The notes: a model not told the origin generated them from the letters alone. Shown: positions 8,597 through 17,297, numbered from the stretch's first letter. The stretch is DNA of 53,704 nucleotides from Arthrobacter mobilis (GCF_012395835.1 NZ_JAAZSQ010000025.1:551-54254), one strand, 5' to 3'. Numbers and translations are program-made.

Positions 8597-9589
8597 TCAG
8601 GCGGCGGGCGGCACCCACCCCAGCTCGCGCATCCTGCCGTCGGCGAGCTGCCGCAACGCCTCGTACCCATGCTCGTTCAGATGCGCCCGGTCCCCGGACA
8701 GCCCCGGCGGCTTGTTGCCCCGTGCCTGCTGCTGCAGGTCCGCCCAGGAGGGCAGCAGGCCTGCCTGCGCCCAGATGCCGAAGGAGGTTACCAATGCCTG
8801 CACATCCACAAAACGCGATCCGTAGCGTTCCTTCAGCGCAAGGTTGACCCGGACGATCCGCTCACGCACCGGCCGCGATTCCGGGGTGTAGGTGTTGACG
8901 AAGTGTCCCCAGACCAGCACCTGCCCGCCGGCAGCCGAAATCCACTCGCAGGCGCCGATGGTCCAGTCGATGATGGTTTCCGGATCGGTTGTGCCCTGGC
9001 GCCTGCCGGTCAGATTGTTCTTGCCGATGTTCAGGTGGTTGATGCCTGTCCGGAACTCGGTGCCCTTGTCGGGCAGGAACGGCGTTCCGGCCGCAATTCT
9101 CCTGGGGTGGCCGGGCCGGTGCCGGGTGAAGCGGTAGCCGGAGCGGGCTCCCGGCGGCTTGACCAGGGTGCCTGGAATGCCGGCGAGCGTGCCGGCGGCG
9201 GCGAACGGGGCATGGTCTGCGGCACTCATGGATCCGGTGGTCAGCACCACCGAACCGGAGGCCGGGATGATCCCGCCATCCATGCGCGCCGGACGGGAGC
9301 CCAGGCGGGCCAGGATCTGCTCGGCGGTCTGCCCGCCGGCCCCTCCGTTGAAGTAGCGCATGTTGTAGGCGGCGGCGGTTGGCTCCATGTAGGCGGAGAT
9401 GCCCGCCACCGTCGAGGAGCCCCAGCAGGCCATCGTGGCTGCCTGGCCGCCTGCAGGCCCGGGATGCGGTCCGACCGGGAAGGGGGCAGGTCCACGGCCG
9501 CCGGCCGCCCACCAGAGGGCCGGCGGTACCGCCACCAAGGCCAGACCCAGCGCAGTGCGGCGCCGGATGGGCTGCTGACGCGAGGGCAT
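8597..9589 (-). CDS. Exported SGNH/GDSL-like hydrolase
   Basis: This 330-residue protein has an N-terminal RRRTALGLALVAVPPALWW segment, a possible Tat signal or membrane anchor. The mature part has SGNH-family blocks: block I is ACWGSSTVAG, where S59 is the likely nucleophile and the usual GDS is GSS. HLNIGKNNLTG resembles block III, and D300xxH303 in GDRAHLNEHG supplies the Asp-His pair. Such enzymes are esterases, acetylhydrolases or acyltransferases. It is the last gene of a minus-strand run after the two Asp2-like genes, starting 79 bases downstream of the second. It may remove or add ester groups on the same envelope glycan (inference). Substrate unknown. Confidence 0.75.
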   Translation of the reverse strand: MPSRQQPIRRRTALGLALVAVPPALWWAAGGRGPAPFPVGPHPGPAGGQAATMACWGSSTVAGISAYMEPTAAAYNMRYFNGGAGGQTAEQILARLGSRPARMDGGIIPASGSVVLTTGSMSAADHAPFAAAGTLAGIPGTLVKPPGARSGYRFTRHRPGHPRRIAAGTPFLPDKGTEFRTGINHLNIGKNNLTGRRQGTTDPETIIDWTIGACEWISAAGGQVLVWGHFVNTYTPESRPVRERIVRVNLALKERYGSRFVDVQALVTSFGIWAQAGLLPSWADLQQQARGNKPPGLSGDRAHLNEHGYEALRQLADGRMRELGWVPPAA

Positions 9590-9668
9590 GGGGCGCCTCC
9601 TCAGGTATCCGCGCAGGCGCCATCATCCGCCCCGAACCTTGGGAAAAGCTGTGGAAGGCCCGCCGCCG

Positions 9669-11441
9669 TCAGCGCCGAAGCAGCCGGGCCATCCGGCGCC
9701 CGAGATGGCGCTTGAGATAGCGCGGGAGACGCCGCACCGGCACGGCACGGAGCCCGGGCGCCAAGGGCATGGTCAGCGAGCTGCGGATGCTCGCGGAGGT
9801 CGTTCCCGCATCGTCCACCGTAATCTGGACGGTCTTGCCCGCCGGCAGCGTGTACACGGCGCCCGCGCAGCTGAGGGTCACCGCGACGTCGTACCGGCCC
9901 GGCCGGAGCCCGGAAACATCGACGCCGGATTTCCGCGGGGTGCTGAAGCGGGCGGCCGCGTAGTTGCCGAGGCCGTCCCCGAAGTCAATGTCCGGCCCGT
10001 CCAGGCCGCCGCACACCAGTGCCCGCGCGTGGGTCTTCCCGGCCCCGCGCAGTACCAGATAGTACGACCCGGTTTTCCGGTCCGGCAGCTGGACCCCGCG
10101 CACGGCGAAGTCCCCGTCCAAATGCACCAGCGGCCCGCGGGCCCAGCTCTTGCGCAGCCGGAACACCGCCTGTTTCGGCGCGGCCCCCACTACCGGGCGC
10201 ACATCCAGCACCGCCCGGCGTTCATCCGACCGCAGCCGGTACAGCAGGCCGTCCAGGTGGGACTCGGACCGCACCGGGTCGGTCGAGCGCAGCGGCACCT
10301 CCGCCGCCTGGCCGGGCAGGACCAAACGCAGCAGCAGCTCGTAGCTGCCCGCGGGCACCTGCGACAGGTCGATGCCAAGCTTCTTCGGCGAGGCGAACCT
10401 GGCCCGGTTGTAGTCGCAGGCGGCCTCCTCGTAGTACCGGAAGGAGACCGAGGGATCGGCCCGGTCCGCGGCCAGCGGAAATTCATACCGCCTGCCGCTG
10501 CCCGCCAGCACCAGGACGGTGGACAGGGCATCGGCGCTGTCGACGGCGTGCCCCCGCAGGAATCCCGTGCCTTCCGGGAAGAACCTGGGCCCGGCCAGCC
10601 GGCCGGAGGAGAGGTTGACGACGACGCCGCCGGCGGCACGCTGCCGCTCCAGCACCTTCCGGCGTGCCCCGGGCGCCAGCCGGTTTCCGTTGCGCACCAT
10701 GCCGAACCGGGGCGGGGCGTTCTCCGCCGCCGCGTACAGGATGGACAGCATCAGCGGCAGGTTGTAGCGGATGACGCCGGCATGGTTCCAGACCAGGTCC
10801 GAGTCCGATTCGATGTAGTTGAAGTTCGGGTACTTGGCGAACATCGGCAGTGCCGGCACGATCTGGGCCTGGTGGAACTGGTCCTGGGCGGAACTGAACA
10901 GGTAGATGTTCTTGTCCGTGCCGCGGTCGGCTGCCACGGCCTCCGGAATCAGTGCGTCCAGCAGTTCCTGCTCCCGGTCGCCTCCGCCACCGGTCATATG
11001 GGCGAAGATTTTGGGCCGGACCTGCCGGGCGTGTGTCCCAACATAGACCTGCGGAGCGGTGGCCACGATGTTCCGGAAGTTGTACTTGATGCCGTAATAC
11101 AGCGCCGGGAAGCCGCCCTTGGAGATGCCGGCGAGCGTGCACTCGTTCCGGGTCAGTCCCAGCCGGGCCAGCTCCGCATCGATCAGCGCCATCACGGCGT
11201 GCTCGATGCCGTGGTCCATGTTCCGGCACACCGTGTAGGCGTAGTAGCCGTCGAATTTGTCCTTGATCCACAGCCAGTGCGCCTGGCTGTCCCGGCTGGA
11301 GCGCCCGTCAAAGTCATAGGCGTCCAGGGGCCGCAGGCCGGTGAACATGACGATCAGGTGGCGCCGGTCCAGCCTGCCGGCGCGCCTTTTGTACTCCACC
11401 AGTACGCCGTTGTGCCGAAAGGCCGTCTCGTGTGCGGGCAT
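9669..11441 (-). CDS. Asp2-like alpha/beta hydrolase with duplicated C-terminal beta domain (copy 2)
   Basis: This is a 590-residue protein. Residues ~10-260 form an alpha/beta-hydrolase-like domain resembling accessory Sec protein Asp2: a conserved RDSQAHWLWIKDKFDGYYAY segment, nucleophile elbow G105-I-S107-K-G, D187 in AQDQFH and H220 in LVWNH give a plausible Ser/Asp/His triad. The C-terminal half holds two copies of a beta-rich unit (about 291-385 and 442-540), each containing RF(A/S)(S/T)P(K/R)K.G(I/V)D followed by G.Y. The C-terminus is strongly basic. There is no signal peptide. It is a tandem paralog of the next gene upstream (72-base gap). The start (ATG 11441) lacks a clear ribosome binding site, but paralog alignment supports it. 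Streptococcal Asp2 O-acetylates glycoprotein sugars; a similar sugar-ester activity here is inference. Confidence 0.7.
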   Translation of the reverse strand: MPAHETAFRHNGVLVEYKRRAGRLDRRHLIVMFTGLRPLDAYDFDGRSSRDSQAHWLWIKDKFDGYYAYTVCRNMDHGIEHAVMALIDAELARLGLTRNECTLAGISKGGFPALYYGIKYNFRNIVATAPQVYVGTHARQVRPKIFAHMTGGGGDREQELLDALIPEAVAADRGTDKNIYLFSSAQDQFHQAQIVPALPMFAKYPNFNYIESDSDLVWNHAGVIRYNLPLMLSILYAAAENAPPRFGMVRNGNRLAPGARRKVLERQRAAGGVVVNLSSGRLAGPRFFPEGTGFLRGHAVDSADALSTVLVLAGSGRRYEFPLAADRADPSVSFRYYEEAACDYNRARFASPKKLGIDLSQVPAGSYELLLRLVLPGQAAEVPLRSTDPVRSESHLDGLLYRLRSDERRAVLDVRPVVGAAPKQAVFRLRKSWARGPLVHLDGDFAVRGVQLPDRKTGSYYLVLRGAGKTHARALVCGGLDGPDIDFGDGLGNYAAARFSTPRKSGVDVSGLRPGRYDVAVTLSCAGAVYTLPAGKTVQITVDDAGTTSASIRSSLTMPLAPGLRAVPVRRLPRYLKRHLGRRMARLLRR

Positions 11442-11513
11442 GCGTGCGAAAGTACCGGGCCGCGGTGAACGCGAAGGAAACGGCGTGCGACGACGGCGTG
11501 CGGCCGCCGCTGG

Positions 11514-13268
11514 TCAACTGCGCCGGGCAGGGCGGCGGAAGGCGCGCTGGCGGAGGACAGCCGGCCGCAGGCGGCCCAGGCCGGCCCGGAACAGCACGGA
11601 TTCCGGGCCGGGCTGGCGGACGGCGGCGGTCACGCCGCTGCCGGACGCAGTGATCTGCACGCTCCTGCCGGCCGGCAGGGTGTAGAGTCCGCCGGCGCAG
11701 CTCAGCGACACCGCGGCGTCGTAGGTCCCGGGCGCCAGCGCCGAGAGATCGACGCCGGCATCCCGGCGCGTGCCGAAGCCCGCCCAGGAATAGTCGCTCA
11801 GACCGTCGCCGAACGGATCCGGTTCGCCGCGCCGGGCTGCCGGGGCCAGCTCGAACGAATGCACGCCCGCCGTCCCGTGCAGCACGAGGTAGTAGCGGGC
11901 CGCCTGCCGGTGCAGTATTTCCACTCCGCGGACGGCGAAGTCCCCGGCCAGGTGCAGCAGCGGCCCGCGGGTGGAGCAGCTGCGCAGCCGGAAGCAGGCC
12001 TCGCCGGGAGCGGCCCCCAGCACCGGCCGGATATCCAGCACGGCCCGGCCGCCGTCGGCACGGAAGCGGAACAGCCGCCCGCCCAGCTGGGATTCGCTCC
12101 CGATGCCGGTGTCGGAGCGCAGCGGTACTTCCACCGTCCGGTCCGGTGCCGCCAGCTGCAGTTGCAGGCAGTAGGTATCCGGCGGCAGGGCGCCCAGGTC
12201 GATCCCGGCCTTCTTCGGCGAGGAGAAAGCCGCCAGCCGGTAGTCGCAGAAAGCGTCCTCGAAGTACCTGAAGCCGATCCCCGCGTCACGGTTCCCGCCA
12301 AGCCTGAATTCGTGGCGCGTCCCGTTCCCGGCCAGCACCAGCGTGGCGGCCAGGTCCTCCCACCGGCGGACGGCATGCCCGCGCAGGAAGCCCACGCCCT
12401 CAGGGAAGAACACGGACCCGGACAGCCGCCCGGAGGTCAGGTTGGCCACGGCGTCCCCGCGTTCCTGCTGCCGCAGCAGCACCTGCCCCACGGTTGCCGG
12501 ATCCAGCCGGTTTCCGTTGCGCACCGTGCCGTAGCGCGGCGCCACGTTGTCCGCGAGCGCGTAGAGCGTGGCCAGGATCAGCGGTACGTTGTAGCGGGTC
12601 ACGTCGGTGTGCTCGTTGACCAGGTCCGAGTCCGTCTCGATGTAGTTGAAGTTCGCGTACTTGGCGAACATCGGCAGCGCCGGCACGATCTGGGCCTGGT
12701 GGAACTGGTCCTGCGGGGAGCTGAACAGGTAGATGTTCCGGTCCGTCTCCTGATCGGCGGCCACGGCGTCCGGAACCAGGGAGTCCAGCAGCACCTGCTC
12801 CCGGTCGCCACCGCCGCCGGACAGGTGGGCAAAGATCTTGGGCCGGTTGGTACGGGTATGCGTGCCGACGTAGACCTGCGGGGCGCTGGCGACGATGTTG
12901 CGGAAGCCGTACTTGATGCCCAGGTACAGGGCCGCGAAGCCGCCTTTGGAAAAACCGGCCAGCGTGCACTGGCTCCGGGTCAGCCCCAGCCGCTCCAGCT
13001 CGCCGTCGATCAGCGCGATGACAGCGCGTTCGATCCCGAAGTCCAGGTTCCTGCACAGGTAGTAGGCATGCTGCCCGTCGAACTTGTCCTTGAGCCAGAG
13101 CCAGTGGGCCTGGCTGTCCCGGGACGCCCGGCCGTCGAACTCGTAGCTGTCCAGCGGCCGGATCCCGGCGAACATGACCACCAGGTGCCGCCGGTCCTGC
13201 CGGGCGGCGCGCCGTTTGTACTGCACCACAACGCCGCCGCTGACGAAATCGAGTTCCTGCTCGGCCAC
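11514..13268 (-). CDS. Asp2-like alpha/beta hydrolase with duplicated C-terminal beta domain (copy 1)
   Basis: This 584-residue paralog of the adjacent gene aligns end to end with identical spacing of the putative triad: S107 in GFSKGG, D187 in PQDQFH, H220 in VNEH. The same RDSQAHWLWLKDKFDG block is present, as are two C-terminal beta units (FSSPKKAGIDLGALPPDTY and FGTRRDAGVDLSALAPGTY). The GTG start at 13268 follows GGAGG, and a TAGGTT -10-like box lies at 13314-13319. It is the first gene of a run of three on the minus strand. No SecA2, SecY2, Asp1 or Asp3 homologs are seen, so it is not part of a standard accessory Sec cluster. It is probably cytoplasmic. The function is unproven; sugar-modifying acyl transfer or hydrolysis is the best guess. 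Confidence 0.7.
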   Translation of the reverse strand: MAEQELDFVSGGVVVQYKRRAARQDRRHLVVMFAGIRPLDSYEFDGRASRDSQAHWLWLKDKFDGQHAYYLCRNLDFGIERAVIALIDGELERLGLTRSQCTLAGFSKGGFAALYLGIKYGFRNIVASAPQVYVGTHTRTNRPKIFAHLSGGGGDREQVLLDSLVPDAVAADQETDRNIYLFSSPQDQFHQAQIVPALPMFAKYANFNYIETDSDLVNEHTDVTRYNVPLILATLYALADNVAPRYGTVRNGNRLDPATVGQVLLRQQERGDAVANLTSGRLSGSVFFPEGVGFLRGHAVRRWEDLAATLVLAGNGTRHEFRLGGNRDAGIGFRYFEDAFCDYRLAAFSSPKKAGIDLGALPPDTYCLQLQLAAPDRTVEVPLRSDTGIGSESQLGGRLFRFRADGGRAVLDIRPVLGAAPGEACFRLRSCSTRGPLLHLAGDFAVRGVEILHRQAARYYLVLHGTAGVHSFELAPAARRGEPDPFGDGLSDYSWAGFGTRRDAGVDLSALAPGTYDAAVSLSCAGGLYTLPAGRSVQITASGSGVTAAVRQPGPESVLFRAGLGRLRPAVLRQRAFRRPARRS

Positions 13269-13360
13269 GCCGCCTCCATGCTCCTCATCCCTGCCGTACC
13301 GGTCAGGAGTCCGAACCTAGGCGGCCGGCATGAACGCAGGGGAAACGGCAGGCAACGAGC

Positions 13361-14125
13361 CTATCCGGCGAGGATGACGTTGAGGGCGTGCGGCTTCCGC
13401 GCGGTCCCGGGGACAAGCTCCGCCGCCCACTTTTCCTGTGCGGCCTTCAGCAGCGCCTCCGGCGTTTCCGGGGCCTTGCCCCGGCGGGTAACCAGGTGCC
13501 GGGCCAGTTCGCCGCGGGTGTGCTTGGCGAAATGCGAGACGACAGTCCGCTTCCCATCGCACTCCTGGAAGACGTTGACGACGACGGTGCGTTCCGGAGG
13601 CGGGGCCCAGGCCGCCGCGTAGCTGCTGGAACGGCAGTCCACCAGCAGTTGGCCGTCCGCGTGCGCAGCCAGCGCTGCCGGCAGGTGCCGCTTCCAGTAG
13701 GAGGCGAGCTTGCCGGTCTCCGGCAGCCCCACGGACATGGACAACCGGTAGGCCGGAATCCGGTCCGCGAAGCGGATGGCACCCCACAGTGCGGAGATGA
13801 CCACAACGGCGTCGTCCGCCTTGCGCCGCTGCGCCGGCGTCATGCTGCGGTAGCCGAGTGCGTCGTACAGCACGCCGGAGTAGACGGTGTGCGCCGGCGC
13901 GGAGGGCTCGGCATGCAGCCGCGTGTTGCGCTGGACCTCGGCCGCCAGGGATGCGCCGACGCCCAGCTTCGCGAGCGCATCCGGCGACGCGCTGACATGG
14001 GCCAGCGCGGCCAGCACCTGCCCGCGCGCGGGGTTCAGTTCGGGAAAATGCAGGTCCTCGAGGTCAAACGGAAGGCCGTCGGTGGCGGCCGTCTTTCCTT
14101 CGGACGGGGGAAGCAGGATCAGCAC
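13361..14125 (-). CDS. yaaA: Peroxide stress protein YaaA
   Basis: This 254-residue UPF0246/YaaA family protein begins with the hallmark LILLPPSEGKT. SGVLYDALGY, VVISALWGAIRFADRIPAYRLSM and the C-terminal VNVFQECDGKRTVVSHFAKHTRGE also match. In E. coli YaaA lowers free iron and limits Fenton damage during peroxide stress. The start is GTG at 14125; TAAGCT at 14132-14137 on the minus strand ends six bases before it, so the transcript is probably leaderless. It is divergent from rnpB. Confidence 0.9.
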   Translation of the reverse strand: MLILLPPSEGKTAATDGLPFDLEDLHFPELNPARGQVLAALAHVSASPDALAKLGVGASLAAEVQRNTRLHAEPSAPAHTVYSGVLYDALGYRSMTPAQRRKADDAVVVISALWGAIRFADRIPAYRLSMSVGLPETGKLASYWKRHLPAALAAHADGQLLVDCRSSSYAAAWAPPPERTVVVNVFQECDGKRTVVSHFAKHTRGELARHLVTRRGKAPETPEALLKAAQEKWAAELVPGTARKPHALNVILAG

Positions 14126-14200
14126 CGTCCGAGCTTACCCAGCCGCGGGGGAGTGGGGCGAAACGATACAGCCGATGAGCGCGGCGGGTGCCGGAGGACG

Positions 14201-14206
14201 TATCCT
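14201..14206 (+). promoter_or_regulatory. Candidate -10 box for rnpB
   Basis: TATCCT ends six bases before the predicted 5' end of RNase P RNA at about 14212. No good -35 is visible. Confidence 0.4.
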
Positions 14207-14211
14207 TAGGG

Positions 14212-14620
14212 GGGATGGGTTGGCCGGGCGATCGCGTCGGTGCGGCTGCCGGCAACAGCCGGTCGGCTGCCCGCCGAGGAAAGTCCGGGCTCCGCAGAGC
14301 AGAGTGGTGGGTAACGCCCACTCGGGGTAACCCGCAGGCCAGTGCCACAGAAAACAGACCGCCAGGATTGCCTTCAGGGCAGGACCTGGTAAGGGTGAAA
14401 CGGTGGTGTAAGAGACCACCAGCGCCCCGGGTGACCGGGGCGGCTCGGTAAACCCCACTCGGAGCAAGGCCAGACAGGGCGCGTTCGAGGGCTGCTCGCC
14501 CGAGCGTCCGGGTAGGCCGCTTGAGGGTGCCGGCAACGGTACTCCTAGATGGATGATCGCTACCCTGCGGCGGGCAACTGCCGCAGGTGACAGAACCCGG
14601 CTCACAGGCCAGCCCATCCC
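14212..14620 (+). ncRNA. rnpB: RNase P RNA, bacterial class A
   Basis: This is the catalytic RNA of RNase P, which removes 5' leaders from pre-tRNAs. The ends pair as P1: GGGATGGGTTGGCC at the start with GGCCAGCCCATCCC at the end. The universal core is present: GAGGAAAGTCCGGGCT about 65 bases in, the ACAGAAAACAGACCGCC region, GGTAAGGGTGAAA, and the P4 partner ACAGAACCCGGCTCA near the 3' end. The length of about 409 nt is typical for actinobacteria. Ends are approximate to a few bases. Confidence 0.95.
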
Positions 14621-14876
14621 TTCCCTCCGGCCCGCGCAGCGTCCCGGCTGCCGTGCCGGACGTGACATCCGGCACATCGTCCTCCAGTGGCGTCCGCCAC
14701 CCTCTAAAATAGGTGTGGGTCCGTCACCACGGACTTGGGTTCCGCCTGCCGCAGGGCGGTCCCCGTCCCTGAAGCGAATCAGCCGGGTTTTGCCCAGGGC
14801 TCCGCCGCGGTCGGAAGCACCGGGCGTTTCCAACCGGACTCGAAGGCGTGTCCGGCTGATGTAGGAAGGTAATTCT

Positions 14877-16352
14877 GTGAACCAGAAGTCAGAAGAGTCG
14901 TTGGCCGCGTGGGTCAACCGTGAGGAACTCGCCGAGGCGATGATTCCGCTGATCGGGCGCCTGTACCGGGAAAACAACGTTGTTACGTCCATCCACGGCC
15001 GCAGCCTGGTCAACCAGTCGGTGGTGGGCATCCTCAAGGCGCACCGCTTCGCCCGTCAGATCGACGAGGTCGAGCTCTCCCTGGAAGAAACCTTTCCCGT
15101 CCTGCAGGTGCTGGCCGGCCTGGAACTTGGCGCTGCCGCGGTCGACGTGGCCCGCATGCTGGCCAAGTACAAGGCCGAAGGTGCCGGACGCAGCCTCGAA
15201 GACTTCCTGCGCGAGGAACTGGCCGAGGTCGTCGGCCGCAAGGGTGCTGACGAGCGGACCAGCACCGACGTCGTCCTCTATGGCTTCGGCCGGATCGGCC
15301 GCCTGCTGGCCCGTATCCTGATCGGCCACTCCGGCGGCGGCCACGGCCTGCGCCTGCGCGCCGTCGTCGTGCGCAGGGGCAGCGAGAACGACCTGATCAA
15401 GCGCGCCAGCCTGCTGCGCCGCGACTCGGTCCACGGCCCCTTCGAGGGCACCATCTCCGTCGACGAAGAGAACAACACCATTCTCGCGAACGGCACCCTG
15501 ATCCAGGTCATCTACTCCAACGATCCGTCCTCGGTGGACTACACCAAGTACGGCATCGAGAACGCGATCGTGGTGGACAACACCGGCAAGTGGCGGGACG
15601 AGGACGGCCTGTCCCAGCACCTGCAGTGCCCGGGCGTCTCCCGCGTGGTGCTCACCGCCCCGGGCAAGGGCGGCCTGAAGAACATCGTCCACGGCGTGAA
15701 CCACGGTGACATCACGGGCGAGGACAAGATCGTCTCCGCTGCTTCCTGCACCACCAACGCCATCACCCCGGTGCTGAAGGCCCTCAACGACAAGTTCGGC
15801 ATCGTGCACGGTCATGTGGAGACGGTCCACTCCTACACCAATGACCAGAACCTGATCGACAACTTCCACAAGGGCGAGCGCCGCGGCCGCTCGGCGGCGC
15901 TGAACATGGTGCTGACCGAAACCGGCGCCGCGAAGGCCGTGGCCAAGGCCCTGCCCGAGCTGGCCGGCAAGCTGACCGGCAATGCCATCCGCGTCCCCAC
16001 CCCGGACGTTTCCATGGCCATCCTGAACCTGAGCCTGGAGCAGGAAGCGACCAAGGAAGGCATCAACGAGTACCTGCGCGGCATGTCGCTGAACTCGGAG
16101 CTGCGCAAGCAGATCGACTACATCGACTCCCCGGAGGTTGTCTCCACGGACTTCGTCGGCTCCCGTCGCGCCGGTATTGTGGATGGCCTGGCCACCATTG
16201 CCACCGGCAAGAACGCCGTTGTCTACGTCTGGTACGACAATGAGTTCGGCTACAGCTGCCAGGTGATCCGCGTGCTTGAGGACATGGCCGGGGTCAACCC
16301 GCAGTCCTTCCCGGCCGTGCGCCAGGACGAAGCGCTGTCGGCGATCGTCTAG
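14877..16352 (+). CDS. gap: Glyceraldehyde-3-phosphate dehydrogenase with N-terminal extension
   Basis: This 491-residue protein is longer than the usual ~335-residue GAPDH. Residues 1-130 are a helical extension (LAEAMIPLIGRLYRENNV..., LKAHRFARQ), and the enzyme proper starts at G136FGRIGR. The catalytic cysteine is C291 in SAASCTTNAI, followed by HSYTNDQNLID and the substrate loop ERRGRSAALNMV; WYDNEFGYSCQV is near the C-terminus. The long form is a recognised group in actinobacteria and some proteobacteria, distinct from the pgk-linked gap. The reaction is glyceraldehyde 3-phosphate to 1,3-bisphosphoglycerate with NAD(P)+; physiological direction and cofactor are not clear. The GTG at 14877 follows AGGAAGG. 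The gene is monocistronic and ends in a strong terminator. The gap at 14621-14876 shows no gene. Confidence 0.93.
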   Translation: MNQKSEESLAAWVNREELAEAMIPLIGRLYRENNVVTSIHGRSLVNQSVVGILKAHRFARQIDEVELSLEETFPVLQVLAGLELGAAAVDVARMLAKYKAEGAGRSLEDFLREELAEVVGRKGADERTSTDVVLYGFGRIGRLLARILIGHSGGGHGLRLRAVVVRRGSENDLIKRASLLRRDSVHGPFEGTISVDEENNTILANGTLIQVIYSNDPSSVDYTKYGIENAIVVDNTGKWRDEDGLSQHLQCPGVSRVVLTAPGKGGLKNIVHGVNHGDITGEDKIVSAASCTTNAITPVLKALNDKFGIVHGHVETVHSYTNDQNLIDNFHKGERRGRSAALNMVLTETGAAKAVAKALPELAGKLTGNAIRVPTPDVSMAILNLSLEQEATKEGINEYLRGMSLNSELRKQIDYIDSPEVVSTDFVGSRRAGIVDGLATIATGKNAVVYVWYDNEFGYSCQVIRVLEDMAGVNPQSFPAVRQDEALSAIV

Positions 16353-16367
16353 CAGCCGGCAAGCCTC

Positions 16368-16401
16368 AAGGACCGGCAGCGGGTTTCCGCTGCCGGTCCT
16401 T
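16368..16401 (+). terminator. Intrinsic terminator after gap
   Basis: A 15-bp perfect stem (16368-16382 with 16387-16401) around a GTTT loop lies 15 bases after the gap stop codon. The following T run is short. Confidence 0.75.
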
Positions 16402-16454
16402 CGGCGTCCTCGGGCTATGGCTTTTGCGCGCGCGGCGTTCCTAGAATGAGCCAC

Positions 16455-16655
16455 ATGACTGAGATGACGCGGTGGCAGCGGGCACAGGCCAACTACAAGG
16501 AGGCGGTCCGGCTCCTGGATGCGGCCAAGGCCGCCTATGCCAGGGGGGACGTGACGGAAAAGCGGGTGGCGGAACTGTCCCGCCTCCTGGACGTGGCCGC
16601 TGAGGATCTGCAGCGCTGCGAACTGGAGCACCGCTCGGGCTTCACCGACTCCTGA
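16455..16655 (+). CDS. Small helical protein, function unknown
   Basis: This is a short ORF of 66 residues (MTEMTRWQRAQANYK...), Ala/Leu/Glu-rich and probably a two-helix protein (residues ~5-30 and ~35-58) ending LEHRSGFTDS. TAGAAT at 16442-16447 ends seven bases before the ATG at 16455, which suggests a leaderless transcript and argues for this start over the ATG at 16446 that overlaps the -10 box. I do not recognise a family. It sits between the gap terminator and def, which is on the opposite strand. Codon third positions are GC-rich as in real genes here, but the ORF is short. Confidence 0.5.
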   Translation: MTEMTRWQRAQANYKEAVRLLDAAKAAYARGDVTEKRVAELSRLLDVAAEDLQRCELEHRSGFTDS

Positions 16656-16724
16656 GGCGCGTCCCCGCCTTTCCTGGCCACCTGCCGTCCACAGGTGGGC
16701 ACGAAGGGACAGCCTGGGGCGGGG

Positions 16725-17297
16725 TTAGTGGCCGAAGGGGTCCGGGTCCGTGCCGGGCAGCCAGGTGAGCCCGGGAATGCCCCAGCCTTCCTTCTTGACC
16801 TGCTTGCGGGCCCGCCGCCCCCAGCGGTCGTTGAGCCGGTCAATGTACAGCTTGCCGTCCAGATGGTCGTACTCGTGCTGCATCACGCGAGCAAACCAGC
16901 CGGTAGCCTCAAAATCCAGCGGCTTGCCGTCGGCGTCGAAGCCCTTGACCCGGGCCCACTCCGCGCGCTTGAGCGGGTAGCTCAGCCCCGGCACCGACAG
17001 GCAGCCTTCCACTTCCTCGTCCGGGTCCGGATCGGCGCCGGAAACCTTGGACAGCGTCAGCGACGGGTTGATCACCACCCCGCGCTCCGGCACGCCGTCG
17101 TCGTTGGCGTACTGGTAGGTGAACAGCCGCAGACCGACGCCGATCTGCGGCGCTGCCAGGCCGACGCCGTGCGCGGCGTCCATCGTCTCGTACATGTCCT
17201 CGACCAATGCGCGCAGTTCGCCGTCGAAGGACTCCACCTCTGCCGCCCGCCGGTGCAGCACCGGCTCGCCCGCGATGGTCACTGGTCGGATGCCCAT
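16725..17297 (-). CDS. def: Peptide deformylase
   Basis: This 190-residue metalloenzyme removes the formyl group from nascent N-terminal methionine. All three motifs are present: GVGLAAPQIG (motif 1), EGCLSVPG with metal ligand C99 (motif 2), and H141-EYDH145 with the catalytic E142 (motif 3). The ATG at 17297 follows AAGGAG; the longer ORF to 17378 adds unconserved residues. It lies 25 bases downstream of the acyl-CoA dehydrogenase gene on the same strand, so the two may be co-transcribed. The C-terminal tail (RRARKQVKKEGWGIPG...) is typical of actinobacterial type 1 deformylases. Confidence 0.95.
   Translation of the reverse strand: MGIRPVTIAGEPVLHRRAAEVESFDGELRALVEDMYETMDAAHGVGLAAPQIGVGLRLFTYQYANDDGVPERGVVINPSLTLSKVSGADPDPDEEVEGCLSVPGLSYPLKRAEWARVKGFDADGKPLDFEATGWFARVMQHEYDHLDGKLYIDRLNDRWGRRARKQVKKEGWGIPGLTWLPGTDPDPFGH

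Noticed and set aside
8597-13268. Accessory Sec (SecA2/SecY2) glycoprotein export cluster
   Set aside because: Only Asp2-like proteins are present. No SecA2, SecY2, Asp1, Asp3 or serine-rich adhesin gene is found in the window.
14135-15037. Antisense ORFs opposite rnpB
   Set aside because: They arise from the structured RNase P RNA sequence. Such antisense reading frames are often misannotated as hypothetical proteins.
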